64,000 nucleotides of DNA. Source: Gemmatimonas groenlandica (GTDB taxonomy: Bacteria; Gemmatimonadota; Gemmatimonadetes; Gemmatimonadales; Gemmatimonadaceae). The position numbers and the translations under genes were made by a program. The stretch is taken from positions 2,232,001 through 2,296,000 of the forward strand of contig NZ_CP053085.1 of assembly GCF_013004105.1 (NCBI RefSeq), written 5' to 3'. Under the pieces are notes generated by a model. The model saw only the letters and a list, made by a program, of their open reading frames with translations, was not told where the DNA came from and did not search any database. Positions 37,801 to 47,300 of the stretch are shown here, piece by piece (positions within the stretch are counted from its first letter, which is position 1; every line of letters starts with the position of its first letter).

Positions 37801-37898
37801 GCGGACCACACGCCGGCCACGCTGAGCAAGGTTACGACGACATAGACGAAGAGACGCTGCGCGTGCAGCGCATCGAAGAGCGTGCGGCGTGACGACAT
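34809..37898 (-). CDS. RND efflux pump inner-membrane transporter (HAE/AcrB-like)
   Basis: Transporter of 1029 residues with the twelve-helix RND layout. The proton-relay Asp pair is in helix 4 (LVIDDAVVITEN), as in AcrB and unlike the heavy-metal group. The pore and docking domains show usual landmarks (TFPRVTIIAQG, LVLALSIIPLLSAQFL, MGLILLVGLIVKNGIILLDF). It exports drugs, lipids or organic compounds with the HlyD adaptor and TolC channel encoded upstream. Start ATG at 37898, ten bases after the adaptor stop, is preferred over 37928, which overlaps it. It is followed by PepSY. Confidence 0.92.
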   Translation of the reverse strand: MSSRRTLFDALHAQRLFVYVVVTLLSVAGVWSAMRLPSAVYPELTFPRVTIIAQGSSLGARQIVFSVTRPIEEAVSIVPGVERVTSRSIRGASEVNITFAEGTSMESALQLVRTRVEQIRSSLPPAVQVEVERLTPALFPILSYNLEGGDAATLFDIARYQLKPVLSRVPGVGRVDVQGSDMREIEVVADPARLAAAGMTYNDLAADIRAGIAVDAVGRVSRDYKEYLVVSSQEAHSVEDVENVVLRRGMRVRDLARVLLGTEDHVRLISGNGHPAALLNITRQVGGNTVGVADSVATVVRALATTLPPGVHFSPVYDQAALVREAVSSVRDAMLIGTFLAIVILLLFLRHLRITAISAMAIPLTLAITVLLMSAFGQTFNLMTLGAMAIAIGLVIDDAVVITENIVRHLALTTDRSMAIREAVDELIWPVTSSTATTVVVFLPLGLLQGVTGQFFAALSLTLTTSVVVSLVLALSIIPLLSAQFLREQDVPVVEKTQTVTGRVGAWLDRLSTRYADLLGGVLHRAGALFVVALLLVAGGVLAYRAAGSGFLPDMDEGSFIIDYVTPGGTALAETDRQLHIIERILAETPEVSGTSRRTGAELGLFATEQNTGDIAVRLLPHAQRTRPISEIIDDVRERVERAVPRVRVEFIQILSDVLDDLSGASSPMEIKLFGPELAVLDAYAVRIGPKVEQVAGLADFYSGIPESSAELAMHVDGDAAQRVGLSAQDISTSVGGALLGVDAGEIRLDDRAIGVRVRAPDSVRFSVARLATLPVWTPRAGRSTPLGGLASFMPGEVRSEHLRENQQQLVIVTAGVEGRALSAVMADVQAILAQNPAPAGVRVELGGRYASQQAAFSTLLLVLALAAVCVACVMVLQFRSLVEPLVVLLAAPLSFGGAFGLLVATGVSLNVSSFMGLILLVGLIVKNGIILLDFTRHRMLVDGVDLETGIRDAARIRLRPILMTTLCTLFGLLPLALGIGAGGEMQKPLAIAVIGGLALSMPITLFAVPILLVAVRGRSYRLIPTATL

Positions 37899-37908
37899 CA
37901 GCAACGAC

Positions 37909-39042
37909 TCACCGTTTCGCTCCGGCACTCACGACCGACGAGCCGTCGTCGAGACCATACGCACCAGCGGTCACGACCGTCTCGCCACGGCGCACGCCGT
38001 CGCGGATCCACACCCCTTGTGCGCTGCGGCCGCCGACCGACACGTCACGGGCGTGCGCAACGCCGGCCGAATCCACCACGAACACACGGTAGCCCTCCTC
38101 GTGCGGCACCAGGGCCTGCTCCGGAAGAACCACGGCGCCGTGGTGCGATTCGGCGACGATGGAGCCGAACACCGTTTCGCCCAAGCGCCGCTGTTCGGAC
38201 GAGGGCTGAACGGCGACTCGTACGGCGACCGCACGACTGCTGCTGTCGACCAGCGCCGCGATGTCGGCCACTCGGCCGGTGCCGATCGATGCTGCGCCGG
38301 TCGCGGCATTCAAGCGGAGCGTCACTGGCTGTCCCACGCGCACGCGATGCGCCACATCGGGAGCGAGTTGCAGCACCACGTCGACATGATCGGGATCGGC
38401 GATATCCACCAGTGACTGCTGTTCGTTCACGTTCGCGCCTCGCACGGCGGCGACACGCGTCACGACGCCGGCGATCGGTGTTCGCAGCGTGGAGAGCTGT
38501 CGTGCCCGATCCGCCGCGAGGGCGTCCGCCCGCGCCGACGCCAGCTGGGCATTCGCCTGCTCCAGCTCACGTCGGGGCATGACACCCGCCGCCACCAGAC
38601 GTTCAGCGCGTACCTGTGCCTGTTCGGCCGTCTCTCGGGCGGACTCGGTGCTCCGCCACGCGGCCTCAAAGAGCGCGGGTTCGAACTCGACGAGCGCCTG
38701 CCCTGGCGTCACGCGGTCGCCCACGGTCACCAGGATCCGTACCACGCGGGTGGGCGCCGGTGCCGACAACGACGCCTCGCCCCCCATCCGCGCCGTGACC
38801 ACACCGACGGCGTCAACTATCTCGGTGAAGGTGGCCGTGTCGACGCGCGTCGTGGTGGCGGTCACGGCCGACGCACGTGGTGCCGCATCGGCTTCGGACG
38901 TGGCCTCGGAGTCATCTCCACCGGATCGGCAGCCGATGAAGATGGCGAGCAACACGACGGCGCCGAGCGTCACGCGCGCGTGTGGGACGCGCCGCGGCGC
39001 GTGTCCAGGATCTCTCGTCGGATCAGGGTGCAGGCGTGGCAT
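37909..39042 (-). CDS. RND/HlyD-family periplasmic adaptor lipoprotein
   Basis: Membrane-fusion protein of 377 residues. A lipobox-like site (LLAIFIGCRSG, Cys near 39) follows a helix. The order is barrel-sandwich (VRILVTVGDRVTPGQALVEF), helical hairpin (about 130-185), second lipoyl half (LRTPIAGVVTRVAAVRGANV) and beta-barrel (PVTLRLNAATG). It bridges the pump and TolC. The start is ATG at 39042 sharing a base with the TolC stop (TGATG), or the GTG at 39045. Order in the array: propeller, TolC, adaptor, pump. Confidence 0.9.
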   Translation of the reverse strand: MPRLHPDPTRDPGHAPRRVPHARVTLGAVVLLAIFIGCRSGGDDSEATSEADAAPRASAVTATTTRVDTATFTEIVDAVGVVTARMGGEASLSAPAPTRVVRILVTVGDRVTPGQALVEFEPALFEAAWRSTESARETAEQAQVRAERLVAAGVMPRRELEQANAQLASARADALAADRARQLSTLRTPIAGVVTRVAAVRGANVNEQQSLVDIADPDHVDVVLQLAPDVAHRVRVGQPVTLRLNAATGAASIGTGRVADIAALVDSSSRAVAVRVAVQPSSEQRRLGETVFGSIVAESHHGAVVLPEQALVPHEEGYRVFVVDSAGVAHARDVSVGGRSAQGVWIRDGVRRGETVVTAGAYGLDDGSSVVSAGAKR

Positions 39043-40322
39043 CACGGCGTAGTGGAAAGGCGAAACGAGAGGAGTTGCTGCACGCGCTCAGCGATCTGCA
39101 CCGCCGCCAGATCCTCGAGCCATTGCGCGCGCGCCTCGCGCGCCACGCGCTGCGCCTCGATGACGCTCACGAGCGTCGTGGCGCCTTCGCGATACGCCAG
39201 GAGCGAGAGGGCACCGACGCGTTCAGCGGACGCGAGGAGGCGGAGCGATTGCTCGGCGCGCCTGCGTGCCGCCAGCGCCTCCGTCTGCGCGAGGCGCACG
39301 TCAAATTGTTGTTCGAGCTGGGCCTGACGCAGTTGCGTCCGACCGCGCACGAGATCGGCGTCCGCGCGGGCAATCGCCGCCCGATTGCGATTGAACAGCG
39401 GCAGCGGCAGACTCACACCGACGAGCGGGAGCGGCCCGCCCGGTCCACCCGGATTGACCGCTTCGACACCCAGGGTGAGTGACGGCGCCCCCGCGGACCG
39501 GCGACGTTCGAGTCTCGCCAACGCCTCCGCCGCGCGCACATCGAGATCGGCCGCAGCAACGGTCAGCGGAACGCCCGTGGTCACGTCGGGCGGCGCCACC
39601 GGCGTTGGTGCCGTAAACCCCATCGTGTCCGCGAGTACGAACTGCACCGAGTCTGTCGACACGCCCATGATGCGCTGGAGACGCAGCAGCGCCGTGGCCG
39701 TGCTGGTGAATGCCACGCTCGCGGCGTTGGCGAGCTGACCAGCGGAGAGCGTCGCGATCTCGACATCGAGATCGCTCGCGTCGCCGGCGTCGCGCCGAAC
39801 GCGGGCGAGGACCAGCAGGCTATCCGCATCGCGCGCGGTGGCGGCGAGCAAGTCGGCCTGCGCCGCGAGCGCCTGTGCCCGTGTGTAGGCGGTATCCGTA
39901 TCGAAGGCCAACAGCACATCGGCGAGCGTGAGACGCACCGTCGCGGCTCCGAGTTGCGCGCGAGCGGCGGCGATGCGTGGCGCGCGCAGTCCAGGCCAGT
40001 CGATCGGGACATCGAGGGTGACATGCGCCTGCGGCGCCGCACTACTGTACGACGTCGTCAACGCCGGATTCTCGTACTGTCGCGCGGCGGAGAGTTGCGC
40101 CGTGGCCGACGCGACATCGGATCGCGCCAGCGTGTGACGCGTGGAACTCGAGAGCGCGAGCGCGACGGCCTCGGCCCGCGAGATCGCCCGCGAGGTCGCC
40201 GGCGTGTTCCGCCGTGTGATCACAGGTGCCTGTGCCCCTGCCGTCGCGCCGGGGGCCATCGCACAGACCAGTGCCACGATCGACGACACGCCGCAGCGCA
40301 CGACAGGCGACACACGCCTCAT
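39042..40322 (-). CDS. TolC/CusC-family outer-membrane efflux channel
   Basis: Outer-membrane channel of 426 residues with a signal peptide (about 1-30). Two OEP repeats of coiled-coil helices and strands are visible: ISRAEAVALALSSS, LARSDVASATAQLSAARQYENPAL and, in the second half, ADLDVRAAEALARLERRR, RTQLRQAQLEQQFDVRL, then ARAQWLEDLAAVQIAERVQQLL. It continues the pump to the outside. It begins directly after the propeller gene, with no spacer, and overlaps the adaptor start. Confidence 0.9.
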   Translation of the reverse strand: MRRVSPVVRCGVSSIVALVCAMAPGATAGAQAPVITRRNTPATSRAISRAEAVALALSSSTRHTLARSDVASATAQLSAARQYENPALTTSYSSAAPQAHVTLDVPIDWPGLRAPRIAAARAQLGAATVRLTLADVLLAFDTDTAYTRAQALAAQADLLAATARDADSLLVLARVRRDAGDASDLDVEIATLSAGQLANAASVAFTSTATALLRLQRIMGVSTDSVQFVLADTMGFTAPTPVAPPDVTTGVPLTVAAADLDVRAAEALARLERRRSAGAPSLTLGVEAVNPGGPGGPLPLVGVSLPLPLFNRNRAAIARADADLVRGRTQLRQAQLEQQFDVRLAQTEALAARRRAEQSLRLLASAERVGALSLLAYREGATTLVSVIEAQRVAREARAQWLEDLAAVQIAERVQQLLSFRLSTTP

Positions 40323-41405
40323 CTACTTGCGGTCCAACACGAGAATCGCGAAGGAGCCAGGAATGACCGGTGCGCGCGGCCGCGGCTGCTGGGCGGTGGG
40401 TGCCGGCGTTGGGCCGTACTGCACGGTCGCCAGATAGGCACGGTGCGTCTTTGGATCGATCGTCATCGTGCGTGATCCCACCCGGGTAGTCGCGTTACCA
40501 AGCGACGTATAGCGGTCGGCACCGTCCTGCTTGATGACCGTCATCGTGCCGTCACCGCCGTTCGACGCAAACAGGAGCCCTTCGGTCTCATCGTACGACA
40601 CCGCGTCGACGCCAGGTCCGATCGGCACTGTCGTGACGACCTTGCCCGTCGTTGGATTGCTGACCATCAGGACGCGGTTCCCGCACACGGAGAAGAGGCG
40701 GTCGCGGGTGCGATCGTAGGCGAGGCCAGTGGGCGCGTCGCACCCGGTGAGCGTGAACGTCGCGGTCAGTTTGATGCTGCGGGTGTCGATAATCTGAATC
40801 TGGCCAGGGTCCGTCTCGATGTTGACGAACAGGCGCCCCTTCCCATCGGTCTGTGCGAACTCCGGCTTCCCCGCCAGCGCGACCGTCCCCAGTACCGCTC
40901 CGGTCACAGCATCGAGTGCCGTGGCGTTCGCACTGCGTCCGTTGAAGGTGAAGAGGCGACGGGTTGCCGCATCGAAGTGGATCGCGTCGGGGTTCGCCCC
41001 CGTCACCTTCACGCGCCCGAGCACCGCAAGCGTCTTCAGATCAAAGATCGTCACCGAGCTGTCACGCCCATTACTCGTAAATCCGCGACCAAGCGCGGGA
41101 GCGATCGCAATACCATGAATGCCCGGCGTGTCAGGCATCTCTCCGACCACGGTGTCGCGATCGATATCGATTACCACCATTTTGCTCGCGTGCGACACAT
41201 AGAGCCGACGGGCCGCAGCGTCGATGCTGATATAGTCCCACCCTCCTTCGGCACCGACGGGGATCGTCTTGACGATGTGATAGCCGGCAGCCGCCGCGGC
41301 CTGTGCGTGGGCGGAGAGTGCCGGGAGCATGACCAATCCGCCGGCGGCGATCGTGGTGAGCCACCGGGGGAGTGCTCGCCGTTGAGAAGCGGAGGTACGT
41401 TGCAT
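40323..41405 (-). CDS. Secreted YVTN-family beta-propeller protein heading the efflux array
   Basis: Exported propeller of 360 residues (signal about 1-36, SAHAQA). Repeats with DAAARRLYVSHASKMVVID, FDAATRRLFTFNGRSAN and YDETEGLLFASNGGDGTM show the typical blade pattern. Similar proteins are found as surface or periplasmic binding proteins. It is the first gene of the array, with its stop abutting the TolC start, so it is likely expressed with the pump. The C-terminal tail contains a Pro/Arg-rich stretch (about 335-348). Confidence 0.8.
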   Translation of the reverse strand: MQRTSASQRRALPRWLTTIAAGGLVMLPALSAHAQAAAAAGYHIVKTIPVGAEGGWDYISIDAAARRLYVSHASKMVVIDIDRDTVVGEMPDTPGIHGIAIAPALGRGFTSNGRDSSVTIFDLKTLAVLGRVKVTGANPDAIHFDAATRRLFTFNGRSANATALDAVTGAVLGTVALAGKPEFAQTDGKGRLFVNIETDPGQIQIIDTRSIKLTATFTLTGCDAPTGLAYDRTRDRLFSVCGNRVLMVSNPTTGKVVTTVPIGPGVDAVSYDETEGLLFASNGGDGTMTVIKQDGADRYTSLGNATTRVGSRTMTIDPKTHRAYLATVQYGPTPAPTAQQPRPRAPVIPGSFAILVLDRK

Positions 41406-41526
41406 CGGAGTCCGTGCCGGGATGGGGGAAATCTTACGATCTCAAGGCTATGCCCCGTGCATGTCAGAATCGTGACAGCCGGTGCCGCTATTCCCGAAAC
41501 GCACGTTGGACTCGATCTTCTCTCGC

Positions 41527-42747
41527 ATGCCTCTCCGGGACAGCATCCTCGAACGCGATCACCTCGGCGCGTTCTGCAAGCACACCCACGTGTATCGCCC
41601 CGGCGCTGGCAGCGGGCCGCTGCGCGGCCTCACGTTCGGCCTCAAGGACATCTTCGACGTGTCGGGGCATCGTACGGGGTTCGGCAGCCCGGACTGGTTC
41701 GCGTCCCACGGCGAGGCGTCCACCACGGCGACGGTGGCGAGAACGCTCCTCGACGCCGGTGCCACGCTCGCGGGAAAGACACACACCGAAGAGATGGCCT
41801 TCAGTCTCACCGGGGAGAACGCGCACTACGGAACGCCGTTGAATCCGGCGGCGCCGCAACGGGTGCCAGGCGGGTCGTCCAGCGGCTCGGCGGCGGCCGT
41901 GGCGGGCCGCTTGGTCGACTTTGCCATCGGCAGTGATACGGGTGGCTCCGTGAGGGCACCGGCGAGCTTTTGTGGCATCTACGGCATCCGGCCCACGCAC
42001 GGGCGCATCTCGCTCGACGGCGCCTGCGCGCTGGCCCCGATCTTCGACACGGTTGGATGGTTCGCCCGCGACGCGGCGCTAGTCGCGCAGGTCGGCGAGG
42101 TACTACTCGGCGGGGCTCCCGCGACAGCTGGCCGTGTGTTGCTGGCGCAGGACGCCTTTGCGCTGGCACTTCCGGGCGCGGCCGACGCGCTGGCACCGGC
42201 CGTTGCCCGTGTGACCGCGCTGCTGGGCGACGCGGAACCGGTAACGGTGAGCGCGGAAGGACTTCCCGCGTGGTTCGACGTGTTTCGCGTGCTGCAATAC
42301 GACGACATCTGGCGCACGCATCGCGCATGGATCACTCGAGTGCGTCCGAAGTTCGGCCCGCAGGTGGGGCCACGCTTCGAAGCCGTCGCGCAGGTTCAGC
42401 CGGAGGAGGTCGCGGTGATGCGTGATCGACGCGCCGAGATCATGGCGCGATTGGATGAGCTGCTCGCGGGCAATGCGGTGTTGCTGCTCCCCACCGTGCC
42501 CGATATCGCTCCGCTGCTGAAGCGGCCGCCGGCGGAAACAGTCGCGTTCCGCGAGCGCGCGTTGGCCCTGCTTTGCATCGCTGGCCTGGGCGGGCTACCA
42601 CAAGTGAACCTGCCGTTCGGCACGCTGAACAAGTGCCCCATCGGCCTATCGATGATCGCCGCGCGCGGGAACGATGAGATGCTGCTGGATATCGCGGCGC
42701 GATTTGGGGCGGTTCAGCACATCGACGTGCGAACCGCGGAGACCTAG
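41527..42747 (+). CDS. Amidase-signature family hydrolase
   Basis: Amidase of about 406 residues, close to the AtzF/allophanate-like and indole-acetamide-like members. The Ser-cis-Ser-Lys triad is present: Lys 40 (TFGLKDIFD), cis-Ser in PGGSSSGSAAAV, nucleophile Ser 141 (GSDTGGSVRAP). The C-terminus is compact, with no second domain. It hydrolyses an amide of unknown kind. Start is uncertain: ATG 41527 (MPLRDSIL) fits most homologs, GTG 41482 gives 15 more residues. It is divergent from the efflux array. Confidence 0.82.
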   Translation: MPLRDSILERDHLGAFCKHTHVYRPGAGSGPLRGLTFGLKDIFDVSGHRTGFGSPDWFASHGEASTTATVARTLLDAGATLAGKTHTEEMAFSLTGENAHYGTPLNPAAPQRVPGGSSSGSAAAVAGRLVDFAIGSDTGGSVRAPASFCGIYGIRPTHGRISLDGACALAPIFDTVGWFARDAALVAQVGEVLLGGAPATAGRVLLAQDAFALALPGAADALAPAVARVTALLGDAEPVTVSAEGLPAWFDVFRVLQYDDIWRTHRAWITRVRPKFGPQVGPRFEAVAQVQPEEVAVMRDRRAEIMARLDELLAGNAVLLLPTVPDIAPLLKRPPAETVAFRERALALLCIAGLGGLPQVNLPFGTLNKCPIGLSMIAARGNDEMLLDIAARFGAVQHIDVRTAET

Positions 42748-42752
42748 GGAAA

Positions 42753-42843
42753 GATCACGCCGAGGCGCAGAGAGCGCAGGGGGCGCAGAGAACTACGCTC
42801 AACCCCTCTGCGTGCTCTGCGCACTCTGCATCCCTGCGTGATC
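42753..42843. repeat. GCAGAG-rich imperfect palindrome between convergent genes
   Basis: The 38-base arm 42753-42790 starts with GATCACGC and contains repeated GCGCAG/GCAGAG units. It matches imperfectly the reverse complement of 42806-42843, which ends GCGTGATC; I count roughly three quarters of positions paired. The right arm reaches the stop of the minus-strand gene. Similar CTCTGCG-repeats occur between genes in many bacteria and can act as terminators or mobile palindromes. Confidence 0.7.
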
Positions 42844-43708
42844 ATTTCTTGACAAGTTCAATCCGCCACGTCGCCAGCTGATTCACCGCCTGCCCGCCCA
42901 CCATAGGCGGTGTGAATCGCAGCGAAGCCAGTATTGCTGCGACCGCATCACGTGCGCGGGCCGTGCCAGGCGCGCCGTCGGCATAGAGCAGCTTGAGCGA
43001 GCTCGTGTCCGCGCGTCCATTCGACTCAACGATGAACATCGCCACCACGATCTCCGGCCGATCGGCGCGCGCATCAGACGTCTCGTTGCGCCCGAGCGCG
43101 CGCATCGACCGTACACCTTTCGGCAGTTTCACACCGGTAGCCAGCGCCGCCGCCCGTTCCACTTGGAACTCGAAGTACGGTTGCTGACCACGTTCCCAGC
43201 TGCGCGGGATGCGCGTCGTGATCGGCAGCGTGGCCCAGTCCGCCTGACACGGCGCGCGTGAGAGCGTTACTGCCACCTGCAGCGGAGCCGCGTTGGCTAC
43301 GATGACGTCGGTGAGATACGTGGCTGTACCCGCCATGGCGTTCGGCAGCGCACGGGTAGACAGTCGAGTGCGCCACCCCTGGAGCCCCGTGAAGATCGTG
43401 AGATCGACGGAGTCGCCGCTCGCACTCCAGTAGCTTCGTGCCTCCCACATCGCGCGCTCGCGGTCGTTGAGCAGCGGCAACACGACGCGACCGCTGTCCC
43501 GCAGCACGATCGACGTGAACGGCGCGTCCCGCGGAACGGACAGTGCCCCGCCCGTCGGGCCAAGCGGTCGCGACGCCTTCCAGCATCCGGTGACCGTCGA
43601 CACACGTGTACCGGATTGTGCCCGCACCGGTGCAATCGCGCTGACGAGCATGGCCCAAATGGCCAAGAGCGGCACGGCACCTGCTCTGCACTGTACGGAG
43701 CACCTCAT
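42842..43708 (-). CDS. Secreted protein with TonB_C-like C-terminal domain
   Basis: Exported protein of 288 residues (signal about 1-31, VRAQ). The N-terminal region (about 32-180) is beta-rich and unassigned. The C-terminus (about 200-288) resembles the TonB C-terminal domain: VVAMFIVESNGRADTSSLKLL, then RDAVAAILASLRFTPPMVGGQAV. It lacks the membrane anchor and Pro-rich linker of TonB, so it is not a classical energy transducer. It shares this end with the pair at 56714 and 58231. ATG 43708 is 22 bases from the divergent stress-protein gene. Confidence 0.72.
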   Translation of the reverse strand: MRCSVQCRAGAVPLLAIWAMLVSAIAPVRAQSGTRVSTVTGCWKASRPLGPTGGALSVPRDAPFTSIVLRDSGRVVLPLLNDRERAMWEARSYWSASGDSVDLTIFTGLQGWRTRLSTRALPNAMAGTATYLTDVIVANAAPLQVAVTLSRAPCQADWATLPITTRIPRSWERGQQPYFEFQVERAAALATGVKLPKGVRSMRALGRNETSDARADRPEIVVAMFIVESNGRADTSSLKLLYADGAPGTARARDAVAAILASLRFTPPMVGGQAVNQLATWRIELVKK

Positions 43709-43730
43709 TCGAACATTTCCGGGAGTTGAC

Positions 43731-44252
43731 ATGAGCGAACAGAACGAACAGCAGAAGCGAATCGACGAACTATATGACCTGGTCGAAGGCATCGAAACCG
43801 CGATGTTCGTCACGCAGCGCGACGACGGGCAGCTGGTCTCGCGACCGATGGCCACGCAGAAGCGGAACCCGGTGGCCGACCTCTGGTTCGTGACCGATAT
43901 CGAATCGAACAAGATCGACGAGCTCGACGAGCACCCGCTGATCAACCTCAGCTATTTCAGCACGAAGTCTTACGAATGGGTCTCGGTATCGGGATCCGCC
44001 ACCATCTCCACCGACCGCGCCAAGATTCGCGAGCTCTACCAGCCCGACTGGAAAATGTGGTTCGGCGAGCTCGACGACGTGCGCAACGGTGGGCCCGATG
44101 ATCCGCGACTGGCGCTCATTCTGGTGAACGCAGAGAGCGTGATCTACATGAAGCGGGAGAAGTCGAAGCCCGAGATTCTCTTCGAACTCATCAAGGGGAG
44201 AATCACCGGTGAACGCCCTGAGCTTGGCAGCGTGAAGTCGGTTTCGCTCTAG
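43731..44252 (+). CDS. Pyridoxamine-oxidase-fold general stress protein
   Basis: Complete protein of 173 residues, similar to general stress protein 26-type flavin-binding split-barrel proteins. It has TAMFVTQRDDGQLVSRPMATQ, then LWFVTDIESNKIDEL and NLSYFSTKSYEWVSVSG, the three core strands of the fold. It probably binds FMN/FAD or a related cofactor; the reaction is unknown. GGGAG is six bases before the ATG at 43731. Transcribed alone, ending in a strong hairpin. Confidence 0.85.
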   Translation: MSEQNEQQKRIDELYDLVEGIETAMFVTQRDDGQLVSRPMATQKRNPVADLWFVTDIESNKIDELDEHPLINLSYFSTKSYEWVSVSGSATISTDRAKIRELYQPDWKMWFGELDDVRNGGPDDPRLALILVNAESVIYMKREKSKPEILFELIKGRITGERPELGSVKSVSL

Positions 44253-44264
44253 CCTGAAAACACC

Positions 44265-44296
44265 AGAGCCCCATCGCCGTGTGGCGATGGGGCTCT
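44265..44296. terminator. Strong intrinsic-type hairpin between convergent genes
   Basis: AGAGCCCCATCGCC (44265-44278) pairs perfectly with GGCGATGGGGCTCT (44283-44296) around a GTGT loop, giving a 14-bp stem. On the minus strand it is followed by GGTGTTTTC, so it can terminate transcription from the propeller-amidohydrolase side as well as from the stress-protein gene. Confidence 0.85.
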
Positions 44297-44319
44297 GTGC
44301 GATCGGTAGGTATGCGCCC

Positions 44320-47300
44320 CTACTGCCGAATGCCCGCCGCCGCCGTCGGCACGGTGTAGCTCCACGGCTGACGCACGAGCGGCTTCTTTCGCGGATACAC
44401 CTCGTCGAGCGTGTTGCCATCGAATAAGCGACCGTTGACCATCACCATCGACACGCTGTTGCTGTTGCGGATGTTCACCAGCGGATCACGATCGAGCACG
44501 ATCAGATCGGCAAACTTGCCGGCCTCGAGCGAGCCGATCTCGCTGCCGAGTCCGATCGCCTCGGCGCCCACGATCGTGGCCGCGCGGAGCGCATCGTGCG
44601 TGGAAAGTCCGCCCGACTGAATGAGCCACAGCTCCCAGTGCATGCCCAGTCCCTGCAACTGGCCGTGGCTGCCGACACCTATGCGACCGCCCGCGGCCAC
44701 CGTCTTCGCGATGTCCTCGGCGTGCTGCCACATCGCGTACTCCTCCTTCACGGCGAAGCCGGCCGGCCCGGGGGCGTTGCCGGCACCACGACGACGCACC
44801 TTGCCGTCGAAATCGACCGGATGCGTGAACCGACGAAGCTTGACGTCGTTGATCAGATCTTCCGTCTGGTAAAACCAGCCTTCACCGAACGGACCGCCGT
44901 ACTCGACGATCAGCGTCGGCGAGTTGGTCACCTGCGTCGCCTTGTACCACTCGAAGATGTCTTCGAACTTCGGCGTGATCGGCAGCGTGTGTTCGATGCC
45001 CGGATAGCCGTCGATACCGTGCGTCAGGTTGAGCTTCTGATCGAGGCCGCCTTCGGTGGTCGGCATGATGCCGAGCTCCTTCGCCGCCATGATCAACCAT
45101 TGCCGCTGCTGACGATTACCGCTCATGTACATCTTGAGCGTCTTCGTATCGTAGTACTTGGCGTAGCGCGTCATGATGTCCTTCGCATGTGCGTAGTCAC
45201 GCACCGGCTCCGCGGAAAACACGCCGGGTCCCGTTGTATAAATGCGAGGACCGATCATCTCGCCAGACTCCACGCGATCGGTATACGCCAGGAAGTCGGT
45301 GCTCGAGGTTTGCGGATCGCGCGTCGTCGTCGTGCCGTACGCCAGCGTGGCGAGATACTGCCAGGTTTGCGTATTGTGGATCTGCGGCGTGAGCCACTGG
45401 GGGTGGTAGTGCGTATCCACCATACCCGGCATGATCGTCTTGCCGCTCACGTCGAAGATCTGTGCGCCGGCGGGGATTGTCACACTGCCGCGCGCGCCGA
45501 CGGCCACGATGCGACTGTCACGCACCACGATGTCCGCGTTCTCGATGATCTCCTGGCCTTTCATCGTGATCGCCTTCGCCCCGCGGAATACCGCCACGCC
45601 GCGCGGCAGGTCCCGCGGTGCCATCACCGTGATCTTCATCTCCGCCGGCGTGTAGGCGGGCAGCGGCTTCTTCTTCGTGGTGTCGGTTTTCGCGATCGAG
45701 TCGGCGCGCATGATGCTGTCCTTCACCGACTTCGTGGTGTCGGCCCGCAGGCGCGCCTTCACGCGAGCATCGGCCTTGGCCGAATCTTCGGCCACCTTGG
45801 CGCGATCGAGGTCGTACGACCACACCGAATTGCCGAGGGCCCAGTGCACCACGCGTCCGGTGCTGTTCCACGTTGGGAACTCGCCTCCGATCGTGTTCAG
45901 CTTCTTCACCGGCACTGAGGCTGCGGCCGGCATCGACACGTTGACCGTGGGCGCCACAGCGCCCGCCTGTGCCACCGTGATGGTGTAGAGATCCATGCCT
46001 ACCATCGCCAACGCTTGATCACCACTCGGCGCCATCAGCACCAACGACGCTGGCGGCGGCTGCGGCGGCGTGGGCTCGGCCGGATCGAGATGCGTCTCCG
46101 TTCCCAACGGTCGTGCCGCGCGACCACCGATGTAGTGCCGCGATTCCTTCTCGACGAGTGCGGCGTCGAGGCCCGGCTCCCCACCAGCCCCCGGAGGCAA
46201 CGGACCCGTCACCTTCAGATGCGTCTTGATATCAGTGCCGTCCCACCGAAACGACTGCAGACCAGCGCGACCGTACGCGAAGATGCGCGTCGCGTCCTTC
46301 GTGAAGTGCGGCGTGCCCAATCCGCCGCTCGGCATGATCACCGAGAGCGTGCCGCCGGTGACTGGCAGCCACACAATGTCGGCGGCCGCGGGACCGAAGA
46401 ATGCCGCACCCGCTTCCTGCATCTCGCGCGCCGCCGCCCGCATGGCCACGATGCGATCGCCCGCCGGCGACCACGCGAGATCGGTGTACAAGCCTGCCGA
46501 CGCGGTGAGCGTCTGCGTGGTCCAGCCCTTCTTCGCGTCGAAGTTCGCACGCACGATCTGCCCGCCGGCCGCGTCGTCCCACGTGACCCATGCCAGCGAC
46601 TTGCCATCGGGCGACCACACGGGGCCGAACTCACCGGTGCCGCCCTTGCTGACGCGCGTGGGGGTTCCACCAGGCAGCGCCATCACGTGGACCTTCCCCA
46701 AGGACGAAAACGCCAACTGCTTGCCATCGGGCGACGGCTGAATGTCACGCACTTGACGCGACGTAAACGTGGCCGCCGTATCGATCTTCCACGCGAACTT
46801 CACTTCGGGACCCATCTCGAGCTTCACTTCCGCTTCAAACGGAATCTTGACCGGTGCCGACTTGTCGACGGGCACCCGCCAGATCTCGCCGCCGTACGAC
46901 ACGACCACCGACTTCGAATCGGGCATGAAGCTGAAGCCCGGATACGCATCCATCGGCGCGCGCGATTCGGTATCGTCGCGCTGCACGGGAAACGCCAGCC
47001 ATTCTTCCTGCTGCGTGTCGAGATTGCGAATGCGCAGCCCCGTCTTCGTTTCGAAGCGAGTAGCGTACACGAGATACTTGCCGTCAGGCGACAGCGTAGG
47101 CCGGAAGCCCGAGCCGAAGCGCGTCGTCGTTTGCGACACACGGCCCGTTTCCTTGTCCCACACATACAACTGGAACTGCGCGCCGATGCTGTTGTACTGC
47201 CAATCGCCGGTGCGCGCCGCAAACCACATGTAGCGCGGGTCCTTGCCGAAGGCGGCACCAAGCAGCTTCTGCGTAGCCGGTAGCGTAGGCTCGGTCGTGA

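Noticed and set aside
43709-43945. N-terminal extension of the 42842 gene
   Set aside because: It would overlap the divergent stress-protein gene and put a signal peptide in the middle of the protein.
44596-45918. Plus-strand open frame of about 440 codons
   Set aside because: Antisense to the propeller-amidohydrolase gene, which has the metal site and blades.
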